Positions 35,437 to 48,478 are shown, counted from the stretch's first letter. The stretch: 64,000 nucleotides of DNA from Mytilus edulis (GCF_963676685.1 NC_092350.1:10397307-10461306), one strand, 5' to 3'. The notes: generated by a model from the letters alone, not told the origin. Numbers and translations: made by a program.

Positions 35437-38400
35437 GTAAAATAAATAAAGTTTATAAAAAAGACAATAAGCTATGGTTTTTAATAATATTTTGGATTTC
35501 GAACATCAGCGAAGAGACATTTTTGTCGAGACGCGCATCTGGTGAAGAACAATTGACACCTTTAACGTAATTAATTTGTAATTTTATAAGAATTAGTTTG
35601 TTAATTTCAAAATATCATCGTTATCTACTAAATCAATATTTAAATATAAGACAACATGAAAAAGGAAAACATGCTTGTTGTTGCCATTATAAGAAAAAGT
35701 AAAATCACAAAAATACTCTACTCCTAAGAAAATAAAAAAACGGAAAGTCCCTTAACAAATGGCAATATCAAAAGCTCAAACATATTAAAAAAATTGTAAA
35801 CTACTGTCATATCCCTGACTTGGTACAGGCATTTTTTAAAGTAGAAAAGGATAGATTAAACCTGGTTGTATAGTTAGTTACACCTCTCTGTATGACATTC
35901 GCTAAAACACACCAAAAAAAACAAAAACATGTAGAAAAGCTTCATATTGTGTTAATATTTTACAGCATAAAGATACCGATAAATCTGATAATTGGTTCAT
36001 AAATAACGTATTCAAATATGTTAGTTTAGAGAATGGTAAATGTAGTGTAATGTTTAACGTTATGTCATCAAATAGTCTGTTTAACCATGCAACCTGCTCA
36101 TCTTACCAACTTGTTCCGTTATTTATATAATGCAAACGGCATTGAAGGGTCTTCAATTAAGAATGGAAAGAAGCTATCTCTTAAATTTCACGTTTCGCTA
36201 GAAAATCGTGTATAAATATATATGTTGTATACATTAAAAAGTGAACAAAACAACACCAATATTAAAAAAGGAAACAGAAAATACAAATTTCAATCAATAA
36301 GTCTAATAACAGATATCCTTCATCAGTGTAAAATATAAAAAAAAAAAGAATTGTACCAATTTATTATGATATTCTTTAAGCGTAAACAATCAAATAGGTA
36401 ATATTTGAACCAAAATGTTTTGTTTATCAAGCATTGTACAATAAAGCAAACAATAGTAGATACACATCGAAAAAGACATATTATGAAACGTTAAAAAAAC
36501 AGAGGGGCGAAAGATACCAGAGGGACATTCAAACTCATAGATCGAAAATAAACTGCCAACGCCATGGCTAAAAAAGAAACAGAAAATACAGATAAATAAT
36601 AGTACACAAGACATAGCATAGGAAACTAAACACTAAGCAACATTAAGGTGAATGGTTAGATAATGTAATTTCTTTTTCAGAATATTTATCATGGAAACTT
36701 TTGACAAATAAAGTTGTCTTCGGTCAAGCTATTCAACTCATGTGTCACTTGCCAAAACAAAACTGCTGTCACAATTTCACTAGGTCATGGGAAGGTGGAC
36801 CTGATTATAAACCTTTGACTCTCAATGAAAAGTCATCCAACTATACAAAATATATAGAGCATTTAGATACAGAAACTGGCAACTCAATTTTGACAATCAA
36901 ATCTTTTTCTGAGAGTGATGTTGACATTCTTTATCAATGCAGTTACGGGTTTTCCAGCTACGCCGCAGTTTTGCAGTTGACAAAGCATAGATATGAGTGT
37001 ATGATAATTTGTGCATTTTGTAGCAGTATCCTGATATAATAATGATTAAGTTTTGTTGATAAAATTTTTGTCTCAATGAATTAAATAAGGCAGATACGGT
37101 ATATTATGATAATACATTCATTTTATGACAAAGCTAATGTATGATTTCCACACGTCATTTTGCGTCACTGGTATTTCGAATTTTGAACATAATGACAACC
37201 AAAACCATGATTACAATATGCATTATAGTCACTATTATACAAGGAACTATGAGTAATGCTGTCATACCGGCGACATTTTATTCATAAGTTTAAGTACATC
37301 CTAAATCGTAGTATATCAGAAAAGAACAGAATTACAACACGTGCAATACAATAGCAAGAAACAAAAAAATACCTTTACAGGCATTATTATTTTTTAATTA
37401 CAAGGTAGTCTTTTGTGAATTTCTAATATTCTAACTTTTAAATTGTGTTTGCAAACAATAAATTGAATATCAAAAGGAAAAGTTTCACGTTAATAAAAGC
37501 TGTCATGCGCACGTCAAGAGGAAAACATAGTACATGTATTCTGAAATTTTCTTTGTTCATTGTATCATATTATCTACATTTTTTCTATCTTTACCAATCA
37601 AACCTTGTTTGTGATAAAATATTAATTGTATGTATGCCAACTCCTAATTATATTTACTTACCTACTTATACCGATACAGTTCTTTATAGAACATTCTGAC
37701 TATTCTGTTTATATTCCTTTGTCAGGACAATTGAATGTATTTCACTCGAATATACCTAATGAGATGATTTAAGATAGTAATTTAATCCTTACTGTTCTAT
37801 TGATTAGCTATCAATCTATTTATTCAGATCACCCAACCGAATTAGTGCCTGTTTCTTTGAGCTTAAATGGGACTCACATGTATGCAAAAATTTCATTGGA
37901 AAAGGTTTTTCCAAAACCACAGTGTTATGGTAATGCTAATGTAAGTATAACATACATTTGAGTTAGTGTAAATTCTTAATTGAATACAAGTCTTTCTGAC
38001 TTCATGTGTTTTTTTACGCTACGTTATTTTGTGCACGATCTTTTTAATTAAGACCTGTGCATTGAGAATCCGGTCTTCCTTCAGTTTTCAATGTATCCGT
38101 TTGCTGATTCGTTAACAATATTTGGAAAGCAATAAAGGATATATAGGTATGACACCAATGATTATGCACGATATGTTGATATGCATTTAAATTTGATTAC
38201 AAAATGACCAATTATGTTTTGAAAAAGATTTTGTTTACAAATCACAAGGTTTTTGTTCAAGATTTCTTAATTTAAGAACTTAAATATTTTATATAGATAC
38301 TATTTGCTAGTTTCAGTATCAGATGTGCCGTAAAAACTTGTAAAAATATCTCAAAATATTTAAAACATTTGTTGATGTTAGAATTTATATGAAATTTAAT

Positions 38401-39878
38401 ACAAGTGTATAGGTATAACAAGCTTTTTCAAACCAATATCAATATCCGATGTCAAAAACTATCCATTTGAAACTCTTTTTGTAATTTTTGTAATTAAATC
38501 ATAATCAATTCAATTTGACATTAACTTGACACATCTTCGAATTTTTTTCCGACTGTCAAGATTAATGAAGATTGAAATCATATTAAATGTATTGATTTGT
38601 TACTTAATATTTTGTTACTGTGTCTCAAAGAGAAATGTGCAATCGGAATCCTTCTTGGCATCGCCAGTAATCTAGTTACTTTCATTTATGTTACAAAAAA
38701 AACCACCATAAAACTTGCACTTTACTATATACCTAAATGTATATAGTATAATTCAAAGTTATCATTTTGTATAGATTCTATTATATATATTGATGTGTCC
38801 TTTAATTTATATATACTAAAGCATATACAAAAATCTAAATTCCTTAATTTTTTTCAGGAAGAGGATATCACACAAGAATCTTTGAAAGTAATCTCTAAAC
38901 GTAACGGAATCTTTTATAAATCAATGATTGGTTTCAACTATATGATTGACCCCCAGCGATGTTTTGGTTTGGTCACAATAACTTGTCTGATTGGAACTAG
39001 TTATATAAATATAGCTGAACGGACCTTCTCATGTCGCAAAATTGGTATGTCATTATTGGTGAATTTATTGAAAAATGTACACCTTCCTGGACCGTAACCT
39101 CAACACGTGTTTTTCTTTCTTAGGGTTATAAACATATGTTAAACCAACCTTACTGATGTTAAACCCTTAACTAAAATAAAGCAGTATTCAAACAAAAAGA
39201 TCCCAACGGACCAGAAAAGCGCATAAAACACTCATATGCAAACTCAGTACAATACGAAATTTCATTTCTACACATATTTCAAGTGTTTATTATGATAGCT
39301 CGTGGCATTAACAGTTAGTATGGTGACATGCTTTGCTGACTTAATCGGATTTTGTATAAACAAACACCATCTACAACGTGGTATTCGGACAAACCTGAAG
39401 ATTCTCAAATTTAGAATATGATGTCTGTTGTCAAAACTGAAGATCTAAATATAGTGCGTTTCCTGAAAGATTAAAGGCATGATAACAAAATTCTGATGGG
39501 CAACAAAAAGTAAAAAATTCTAAATATGGGTAAAAACGTCAAAGAAATCATGAATTAGGGTAACAAATCGTACTGGAAAGCTTAATAGTATTAACAACAA
39601 TAAGCATGCCAAGACATAATTTAGTTGTGTTGATTTGCTACTTAGAATGCACATTTACTCATATCAGAATTAAATGAATGAAAAGAAAAACGAAACAACT
39701 GCACACTCTATTTTCATAAAAAAAACAGAAGGTAAAGTGTTCTTATTATGTTACAGGATCTACATTCCATGGCAAGCACCTTGCTCAAAGAGATTTTGCC
39801 GCATCAAACTCTCATGATGTAGAATCAAACATTATAGGGAAAGTTTTGTTTGTTTTATGTTTCCATTTTGTCAAGTAA
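35382..39878 (+). CDS. Gene B: small two-Ig-domain surface or secreted protein (5 exons, 264 aa)
   Basis: Exons: 35382-35436, 36681-36998, 37828-37940, 38858-39044, 39757-39878. All introns are GT-AG and phases agree (1,1,0,1). The total is 795 nt, 265 codons with stop. Parts: signal peptide (MHLTIPVLVFLVDLSFA), V-like Ig domain (residues about 19-124), a second Ig-like domain split by a phase 0 intron (125-224), then a C-terminal segment ending IIGKVLFVLCFHFVK. The first four exons match gene C in exon number, phase and sequence, so the two are paralogues. The last exon is unlike gene C: its hydrophobic end is short and has almost no cytoplasmic residues, so a GPI-anchor signal is the best reading; a secreted or decayed form is possible. 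Ligand and role are unknown. Confidence 0.75.
35504..35546 (+). ncRNA. Decayed hammerhead relic in intron 1 of gene B (sense)
   Basis: Helix II GACA/TGTC with loop, GAGA in place of core GAAA, then CGCGCATC and TGGTG. The expected CTGATGA is mutated (GCGAAGA region). It is recognisable by the ACGCGCATCTGGTG block shared with active motifs, but should be inactive. Confidence 0.55.
36498..36645 (-). repeat. Penelope-like 3' tail repeat fragment in intron 1 of gene B
   Basis: GAAAGATACCAGAGGGACAT and AAACTGCCAACGCCATGGC identify it. It ends about 35 bp before the gene B exon 2 acceptor. Confidence 0.6.
36681..36998 (+). CDS. Gene B exon 2: V-like Ig domain
   Basis: 318 nt, phase 1/1, acceptor TTTCTTTTTCAG|AA, donor T|GTATGA. 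Ig landmarks: VFGQAIQLMCHL (first Cys), RSWEGG (Trp), and SESDVDILYQCSYGF (Asp and Tyr-x-Cys). There is an extra Cys pair in QNCCHNF. Aligns with gene C exon 2 (LVFGQTVELVCHL ... NESDANQYYKCVYGF). Confidence 0.85.
37828..37940 (+). CDS. Gene B exon 3: first half of second Ig-like domain
   Basis: 113 nt, phase 1 in and phase 0 out, acceptor TTATTCAG|AT, donor AAT|GTAAGT. It contains VFPKPQCYGNAN, matching MYPEPQCVVYAN of gene C at the same place just before the donor. Confidence 0.8.
38858..39044 (+). CDS. Gene B exon 4: second half of second Ig-like domain
   Basis: 187 nt, phase 0 in and phase 1 out, acceptor AATTTTTTTCAG|GAA, donor G|GTATGT. It contains RCFGLVTITCLIGTS, matching CCGRVITMVCLVGTR in gene C, and ends TFSCRKI against KIPECD. 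Confidence 0.8.
39757..39878 (+). CDS. Gene B exon 5: C-terminal hydrophobic tail
   Basis: 122 nt with stop, acceptor TTATTATGTTACAG|GA, phase 1 in. It encodes a polar linker (SNSHDVESN) then a hydrophobic end (KVLFVLCFHFV) and stop TAA. The hydrophobic stretch of about 11 residues is short for either a GPI signal or a helix. Another downstream terminal exon before the LINE cannot be excluded. Confidence 0.5.
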
Positions 39879-40619
39879 ATAAGCCTTATCAACTTTTATA
39901 ACTATCGATAAGCTAATTAGTTTAAACATATTTATTTATGATGGATTGTTAAACAAGTTATTACAATGTATACTAGTCCCTTTCCACTTTGTTAGTGCGA
40001 GTACTGCTTCGATAAGGTGGAAACGATCATACATTATATTGCATATCCCATTAGTGCTACCATCAAGAATTCAAGTCTGAAATTTCGTCGATTTTGAATA
40101 AGTGATCCACTAACAACCACTAGAACTTCATATGCGATATTTTCAATAAAATTGAGAATGAAATGGGGAATATGTCAAAGAGACAACAACCCGATAAAAT
40201 CCCGCATCCGGAGGTGGTCCTAAGCTGGCTCCTAGATAGAATTGTGTACTAGTTCATTGAAATGGCTTTTAAGAAAACAACAAACTGAGCACCCAGCATT
40301 CGATCTTAAACACAAAATTGTCCACAATATAATGTTCTGGACATAAACGCCACAGAATGAGATAATTAATCAGTCTCGTACTAAAACATTTAATCATAAT
40401 TTAGTGAGATAATTTCATTCAAATAATTTAGAAGGAAAACAAATAATAATTGCTTTAAGGAAAGCGTACAAACACAAGAAAAACTTATACAACTTGCAAT
40501 ATTAGATATATTTATAATGAAATTACTAAAAAGTTTATTATACTGTTGAGTGGTCTTTATTTATTACCCGATATCCAATATAGTATTCATGAAATATATT
40601 AATTATTAGAGTTGTTATT

Positions 40620-43440
40620 GGATATAAGTATATGTAAACTTTTTTCTGATGTGCACTCACCCTTATCATTACATATAGATTGTCAATCATTGATTAAAAA
40701 TAATGAAATTGAAAACCATTCTGTACAGCAAAATATGATTGGAAAATGGAAAATGGAAAAAAATAAATGAATTTGGAAAAGAATATTGATACAGATAAAG
40801 TTGATTGTGTTATAAGCAAGCTGAATACTTATAATGATAAAGAAAATATCTAAAAAAATGATGTGAATAATTTAGTACATGAAGTTTCTGATATATTGAT
40901 TGATTATGCAAAACTTACTTTTGGTACAAACGTGTATGCTAAAACTATGTTGCGTAATTCTAAGAAACAAAACAATAAACAATGGTATGATAAAGATTGT
41001 AACAACGCAACGAAAGAATTAAGAAAATCACAAAGACTTTATAAACAGTATGGGTCAAATATTTTTAAAGAAAGATTACGACAGAGTGAGATATATTATA
41101 AGAAAGTGATGGATGGAAATATTAAGAAATTAAATGCAGATATGAGTGACAACATGAAAAAATTGAAAAATAAAAATCCAAAGAATTTTGGAAATTATTT
41201 AATAAGGGACGTCAAAGGGAAAAAAGAAATATATCTATTGGAACATTATTTGATTTTTTTAAAGATTTGAATAAGAACAAGTTTGAAGATGAATTTATTA
41301 TTGAAAATGATGTGAGCTCATCTTGTGACGATGACACAATTAATTGTGTAATTACACGAGAAGAAATTTTAAAAGCTGTTAAAAAGGCGAAGAATAATAA
41401 ATCACCTGGGGCAGATCAAATCATTAATGAATACATTGCTTCATCTCTAGACAGTATGATTGATATATACACACAATTGTTTAATCTTATTTTTGATACG
41501 GGTATATTGCCGGAAGCCTGACTTATTGGTAATGTGATACCAATATTTAAGAGCAAGGGGTGTAAATTAGATCCAAAAAATTATAGACCGATAACTTTGT
41601 TGTCGTGCTTGGGGAAAATATTTACATCTATTCTTAACGACAGGTTGGGGTTTTTCGTTGATGAATTGAATATATTAAATGAAAATCAAGCCGGCTTCCG
41701 ACATGGGTACTCTACAACATATTTTTTCTTTATATCACTTTTTGAACTTCTCAGTGTTAAAAAGAAAAAGCTTTTTTGCGCTTTTGTAGATTTTGAAAAG
41801 GCGTTTGATTTTGTACACCGAAATTCTTTATTATATAAACTCCTTTTGAATAATGTAAAAGGAAAGTTTCTTAGAGTTGTTAAAAATATGTATGATGATG
41901 TTAAATCACGTATTGTACATAATAATAATTTATCTGACATGTTTGCTAGTGAAATTGGTGTTAGACAAGGGAAAATCTTTCTGCTCTGTTATTTTCTCTA
42001 TATTTGAACGATTTACAGCAGTATTTAGAAAATGTTAACATAACTGGTGTACAATCTTTAACATTAGATATGGAAAATGAACTTAATATATACCTAAAAC
42101 TGTTTGTATTATTATATGCTGATGATACTATTTTACTTGCTGAATCAAGTTCAGATTTACAGTTACTTTTAAATAATTTTTCACAGTATTGTAATAATTG
42201 GAAATTAAGTATCAATGTTAGCAAAACCAAAGTGATGGTTTTTACAAGAGGAAGAATATCCAATAATTTGAAATTTTGTATTGAAAAAGAAGAAATAGAG
42301 ATAGTTAAACATTATAAATACCTTGGTGTTATTTTTTCTAGAAATGCATTTTTTTTCGAAACTAGGAAATATTTACGAGACCAAGCAACTAAGGCTATGT
42401 ATAGTGTTATCAAGAAAAGCAGATTGAATCACTTATCGATTGAATGTCAACTAGAAATGTTTGATAAAGCTGTTGTACCCATTCTTCTATACGGGACTGA
42501 AATTTGGGGATACGAAAATTTTGATATACTTGAGCGAGTTCATTTGAAATTCTGTAAGCACATTTTAAAACTTAAAAACTCAATTCCAAATTTTATGATT
42601 TATGGAGAACTTGGGAGATACCCCATTTCTTTATATGCAAAATTACGAATGATAAATTTTTGGTGTCGCCTTCTTGATAATACAAATGAAGATAAATTAT
42701 TCTGTATACTATATAAATTACTATACATTAATTATAACAATTATGGTATTGGAAATAAATGGATTTTATGTATTAAGAAAACTTTTGATGAATGTGGCAT
42801 GTTAAATGTATGGCATTGCCAAGATTATTTTAACAAAAAATGGATAAAATTAAGTATTGAGCAAAAGCTTAAAGACCAATTTCGACAAGAATGGTGTACA
42901 GATTTACACCAATCTTCAAAAGGTTTATGTTATAGAATTTTCAAGACTGAATTTAAATTTGAAAAGTATTTGTCGACTTTGCCTTTTAAATTTTTATATA
43001 CTTTGTGTAAATTTAGATGCGGAAATTATCGTTTGCCAGTGGAGACAGGAAGGTGGCAAACTATTCCGAGATCGGAAAGGTCTTGTAATCTATGTAGCTA
43101 TAAAGATATTGGCGATGAATTTCACTACATTATGTCATGCAATTTTTTTAACATAGAAAGAGAAAAATATTTACCACACTTTTGTTACAAAAATGCAAAC
43201 ATTATTAAATTTAAAAATGTATTCTCATCTGAAAATGTTGTAGAACTAGAAAAATTGTGTAGATTTATACGATATATATCATTGAAAGTCTGTCCTCCTG
43301 GTTAGAGGAACTGTAATATTATTATAATGTTATTTATTTTCACACATGCGAAACAAAGATATGTATTATATATGAACTGTTATTATCTCTGTAGCTATGT
43401 ACTAGTTTATGAGAATAAAATAATTCATTCATTCATAATT
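40620..43440 (+). mobile_element. Frameshifted non-LTR retrotransposon (LINE), 5'-truncated
   Basis: The end of an endonuclease is seen near 40640-40680 (FFSDVHSPLSLHID, SD-x-H motif). A Lys-rich linker (40863-41230), the reverse transcriptase (41267-42500) and a C-terminal CysHis motif (CNLC ... EFHYIMSC, 43084-43141) follow. RT landmarks: SPGADQ, NYRPITLLS, NQAGFRHG, FVDFEKAFDFVHR, GVRQG, LLYADDTILLAES, KTKVMVF. It is broken by a frameshift (apparent 2-nt gain) near 41230, an in-frame TGA at 41519-41521, and an apparent 1-nt loss near 41970. The 3' end carries a TCATTCATTCAT-type tail at about 43425-43440. Jockey/CR1-like by feel; clade not fixed. Not autonomous. Confidence 0.85.
42004..43305 (+). 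pseudogene. LINE ORF2 3' part: RT thumb and C-terminal CysHis region
   Basis: The longest open frame of the window, 433 codons, starting inside the RT after the frameshift. It has the YADDT catalytic box, the SKTKVMVFTRG segment, the YLGVIF segment and GTEIWGYENFDILERVHLKFCKHIL, then the CysHis knuckle. Its apparent start Met is internal, so it is a fragment of the LINE polyprotein and not a separate gene. Confidence 0.85.
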
Positions 43441-44809
43441 GTATATCACATAGTCACGCTACAGATATGTCTTTGTGTCATTAAAAATTCAAATGACAAG
43501 AATAATTGGGTACGTAATATACGAAATTAACTCGTTTGAACTTGGTTTCAATGAGTTGTGGTTTTCACAAAATTCACTATGTACAGAACATGTTATTGTA
43601 ATCAAATAGCGGAAACGGTAACTGTTTGATATTGTAAAGCAATAGTTTGCTGCTGAAATGTTGAGTCTAAGAAAGTATTGTTGTAAATATATTTGACAGA
43701 GACATCTTTATGTAATCAATTTCAATTTATTTTTAAAAAAAATTAAAAAAAGGTATCATAAAAACATTGAAAAAGTGAAACTGTGCTCACATAATGTAGC
43801 AAACAAAAAGGGAATGCACTCTAAGGATTAGCGAAATTTTGGAATTTGTACATCGTGTATTGCTACAATAAATGAAATGTGTTGTATTGTATTACATGAT
43901 TATGTTCGTTATTCTAAATCTACGTAAATGCTTAATTCAAACAAAATACTACAGAGTAAGCAAATTGTTTATAAACGTATGTTTGCAGGTATTATAAGCG
44001 ATAATGATAAAGTATTGATGAAACTCAAACTTTGAAATAACTTTTTTTTATGAAAATCATTGTTTTAATTCTATTACTTTGAGCAGATTTGGATTTCATT
44101 TGTTATGTATATTTTCTATTTGGATTTTGTACATGTAATTATATCGTTTATACTACTTCTGTCTATTTTGTTTTCATCTTTTATTGAAATTTATACATAT
44201 AATTATACTTAAAGTTGTATTAACACAATTGGTTAATATATAATTAGAATGAGAAGACAAAAACTAACAAAGCATATGCTTACAGGGTTCAAACACAAGC
44301 AAAATAATAAATGATATGAAAGATATATTTAGAAAGAGATTACTACAAAAGTTGTTTTAATGTTGAGGTGTTTCTTTCCCCATATCCAGTATTAATTAAG
44401 CTTATGATATAATATCCGAGCATATTCTTTTCTAATGGCCTTAAATACACACTGAGAATTTTATTTATACGATACTTTTATTAAATAGCATTTTAACATA
44501 GGTAAATTATTATAGGAAATACCAATATAAGTAGGTAATTGATGTATATAGATATTAAACTAGGTGATATGAGATGCTATAAATACATTTAACAAATATA
44601 CAATGAATCAAATCAAAATGAGGTGGATTTGTGGTAATTTGTAAAGATAACTTGAAGAAAACCCCGACCTTTAAAAATAAATAAACGGAAACGGTTTTCT
44701 TATTGTTGACGTAACATTTGCAAGTTTCTTAAACAAGAGAATCGATATTTTTTAAACATATCAATATAAATATACGCAATAAAATAGGAATGTTGCATTC
44801 AGTTTAATA
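43441..44809. other. No gene seen
   Basis: Strongly AT-rich spacer after the LINE; no ORF above 60 codons and no structure recognised. Confidence 0.5.
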
Positions 44810-45060
44810 TAAAGAGAAGATGTGGTATGCTTGTCAATCAGACAACTCCAACAAGTGACCAAATAACACAGAAATTAACAACTATAGGTCAATGTACTAC
44901 CTTCAACAATGAGTATTTACCATACCGCTTAGTCAACTATAAATGGCCCTTAATTTACAAATGTAAAACAATTCAAAAAAAAAAATGAACTGCTTAATTT
45001 ATGTACAGAAAAGTGAACGCAAAACAAATATATTACACAGAAAACAAAAGGCAAGTTAGT
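44810..45060 (+). repeat. ACGGCCTTCAACAATGAGC-family copy
   Basis: AAGATGTGGTATGCTTGTCAA, ACTACCTTCAACAATGAG, AACTGCTTAATTTATGTACA. Diverged. Confidence 0.6.
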
Positions 45061-45429
45061 TTGTAGCTCGGATTTGTTTTCTCTCAATCGACTTATGACT
45101 TTTGAAGATCAGTATACTACTATTAAAAGGAACTGTATCCTTGTAAAAATCAATCAACCATCATGATGACATTTCAATATTCCATGTAAGAGACTATTTC
45201 AAAATATAGTTTGCAAGGATTTTAAATGCATTGAAAATAAGTTACTAACATGGCAATTAACTGTAAATATTGAACAAAAAAGTTGCATATAAACAAAAGT
45301 GAGTGGCTTTTTAATAGACACTTTCCACTATTGTAGACATGCAAGAATATTTTTTTTGACTTTCATTTCATTTTGTTTTGTTGAACTTGTCATTCGGTCA
45401 TTTTTTCTGTTTACATGCAGTTTCCTTCT

Positions 45430-45840
45430 ATCATATAAAAAAGAAAGTGTGATATTACTGCCAATGATACAACTCTTCGCAAGACCTATTGACATAGAAA
45501 TATGCAATTATAGGTCACCGTACGATATAGGACTTATCGCATAATCAACAATAAAACGCATCGAAATGACAAACGTAAAACCAGAAGACTAACGGCCTAA
45601 TCTATGTACAAAAATTAATGAACGAAAAACGAATATGTTACACAACAACAAACGACAACCACTGAATTACAGACTTCTGGCTTGGGACAGGCACGTACAG
45701 AAGATGGTGCGGTTAAACTCGTTTGAAGGTGCCAAACCTTCCTCTAAACAAGGGACAGTGCTGTGACTGTACAACATAAAAACAAACTAGAAAATCTGTG
45801 AAAAAGGGCTTACTTCGTCTCTGGTTTCTCTTAGAAAAAC
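45430..45840 (+). repeat. ACGGCCTTCAACAATGAGC-family copy, nearly full
   Basis: Left end GTGTGATATTACTGCCAATG, middle AACGGCCTAATCTATGTACA, right end GGGACAGGCACGTACAGAAG and GGGACAGTGCTGTGACTGTA. Confidence 0.65.
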
Positions 45841-46446
45841 AACATAGCACAAAACCGTTTTTAAGGACAATACTTATAGGAAGCCAACGAAAAGTGCATC
45901 TACACTTATGCTGACATTTTTACAGTTCCTGTCTTTCTGCTCATTTTTAAGATAAAAGACAAAACATATACAAATTGGTAAAAAAGTCATTTCAGGGTAA
46001 AAATTACATTAAACAGTCATCTGATTTCTCTGATTGGACGAATAAGTAAACTGACCATGTTTGATTTTTAAAGTTGTTATCTATCTTTTATACATATGCG
46101 TAGCGGACTGACGATTTTGACCATTCAGACTTATTTGTAGAGCTTGTCTTGCTGATACTTTTTCTTTTGACATTTTTTCTATTAAATATATATATTATGG
46201 TTTTAAAGATGAAGAAATAAAAATAATGGTAAAATTCGAAATATAAGGTGGATATTAAACCATTCCATGTCCTACTGTTTCCCGCATAATTAAGACTAAA
46301 ATAATTAAGTTTCTGGTCGAATCCGATACCGATAACAATAGTATATGTCACATGAAGTTTCCGGTGGTAGTTACCTGATACATTCTGTAAATCCCCCATT
46401 TATCAGAACTTTGAATTCATTTAGAATATGTTTTATATCTATGTAA

Positions 46447-46780
46447 AAGAGGAAAGATACCGGAGGGACAGTCAAACTCATAAATCGAAAATAAACTAAC
46501 AACGCCATGGCTTTAAATGAATAGGACAAACAGACAAACAATAGTACACATGACACAACATAGAATACTAAAGAATAAACAACACGAACCCCACCAAAAA
46601 CAAGGGGTGATATCAGGTGCTCCGGAAGGGTAGGCAGATCCTGTTCCACGTGTGGCACTCGCCGTGATAACAAATCCGGTAAATAGTCTTATTCGGTAGG
46701 TCACATTTATGAAAGGGAAGGGGATTATAGTTACGACGTAAGGAAAATATCCGATATTATTTGTGAAACGGTTATTCCAT
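46447..46780 (-). repeat. Penelope-like 3' tail repeat
   Basis: Reverse-strand copy of the tail (GAAAGATACCGGAGGGACAG on plus), with the upstream part (CCGTGATAACAAATCCGG) and ATATCCGATATTATTTGTG. It abuts the next copy at 46781. The open frames in it (46371-46704, minus) are shadows of the repeat. Confidence 0.6.
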
Positions 46781-47150
46781 AAAGAGGGACGAAAGATACC
46801 AAAGGGACAGTCAAACTCATAAATCTAAAACAAACTGACAACGCCATGGCTAAAATGAAAAAGACAAACAGAAAAACAATAGTACACATGATACAACATA
46901 GAAAACTAAAGAATAAACAACACGAACCCCACCATAACGGTCAACCAACTCATGATGGCGTCCGTAAAACTTACGAAGAGTTGATTTCAACTTCACCATT
47001 TGGAACTCTTGATTTAATAGCTGGCTTGTGAGCAACAACCCTCTATCAAGAAAATTATGATAGGAAATGTAAACACGGGAATATCGTATCAATTGGAAGA
47101 TATATACACCGTATGCAGGTGCTGCTGGAATGTTGCTACTTAGAAATGAA
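46781..47150 (-). mobile_element. Deleted Penelope-like RT 3' end joined to the common tail repeat
   Basis: The minus strand codes MIRYSRVYISYHNFLDRGLL, then RKFYGRHHELVDRY (as at 26970-27010), and then passes directly into GGGGTTCGTGTTGTTTATTC and the abundant tail repeat ending CTTTCGTCCCTC. This junction ties the repeat to the RT element. Confidence 0.65.
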
Positions 47151-48430
47151 AAGTACCCAATTCGAAAGCTGAAATCATCTCTTTTGTCGAAAAGTTATGT
47201 TTTCAATCGACCCTCATCGTACACTATTTAGCAAGTTTCCTTCCACCTTAATACGACTTCTAAATTTCTTTAGTAAGATATAAAATTAAATTTAGTTTAT
47301 TGTAGTATAACCAGGACGGGTTAAAACAGAAAGATTTTGAAAGCTAAAAAAACTGTGCAGGACTTATCAGACGAAAATACGAATACTGCAGGTATGTTTT
47401 AGTTCACTATATGATTGCGTTGAGGAAGGATTTATGTACAATTTTACTCTACACAATTGAATGCGGTTTTTGATAAAAAAAAAAATCTTCGAGTAATCGA
47501 AATGACAGTAGGTGACGACCAAACGTGAATGAAACATCAGCAAACACAAAATCTTTGTCATTCTAAAGCTTCAAAATCAGCAATTACAATCATGTTTTCA
47601 GTATCAATAATCGTCCTAAAAATGCAGGAAATATTTGCCGCTGGACGGTAAGCATTTAACAATCAACGAATCAATACTTTTAGTTAAACGAATCTTCTTG
47701 ATGCATTCGTTTTAAAATTTTTCTACAGAAATGATTGTGTTGTACCAAAAACCTTATAAATTCCTCTATGTATGTGTTAGTTCCTTATTCATCTCATAAA
47801 GAATTGTAAAAAAAAGTTTGCAAAAGACTGATTTATCTATCTATCAAATTAACATATGTTATTCGATAAATATACATATACAGGTAATTCGATATTTCCA
47901 TATTTAGGTGCAACTGATGCCTTATAGAAATAAGATCCGACATAAATAATATATATTCCAAAACTGACAATTAGCGCAAGTACTGCTGTAGAAATTTGAA
48001 CCCATGATTCCTTCACATCAATGCAACTCTACCTGCACTGTGTTAGAATTCTTCTCCCAGTTCGCAACATATGTTATACAAAATATATTTTTATTGTTTA
48101 GGTAAGCTTTTTGACATCTACATTAGAGAAGATATCGCGTGATTGCTTATGAGACAACTATTGACTTCATAAACCTTATATTTTGAGTTTATTAATCATA
48201 CATGTAAGCTTTGAGAATTGAACAATTCTTTCAATTATCAAATCTATTGCTATGCATAACGAATTACTAAACAGCTGTTTGGTTACACTAACCCCACTGG
48301 AATTTGCATTACATATTTTTTTTATTTAACACTCAATTGTGTATACATAATATTCTTTAAATATTTGTGAATTTACAGGTGAATCATCACCTAAATATAG
48401 GATATGATATATATGTATATATATATATAT
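47151..48430. other. No gene seen
   Basis: AT-rich spacer up to the 441-bp array, ending in an (AT)n tract at about 48408-48440. Confidence 0.5.
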
Positions 48431-48478
48431 ATGTATATACAACTCGTCTAAACATCAACCCAACAATGTTAGATCTGT

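Noticed and set aside
36300-36340. Another hammerhead (CACTGATGAAGG on the minus strand)
   Set aside because: Only the first core segment is present; no GAAA core or matching helix I follows.
42004-43305. A host gene of 433 codons
   Set aside because: YADDT and flanking RT segments plus the matching frames upstream show it is the 3' part of a broken LINE.
46371-46704. Membrane protein ORFs rich in Val/Phe/Cys (YSLVFYVVSCVLLF)
   Set aside because: Translation of the Penelope-like tail repeat, which gives similar peptides at every copy.
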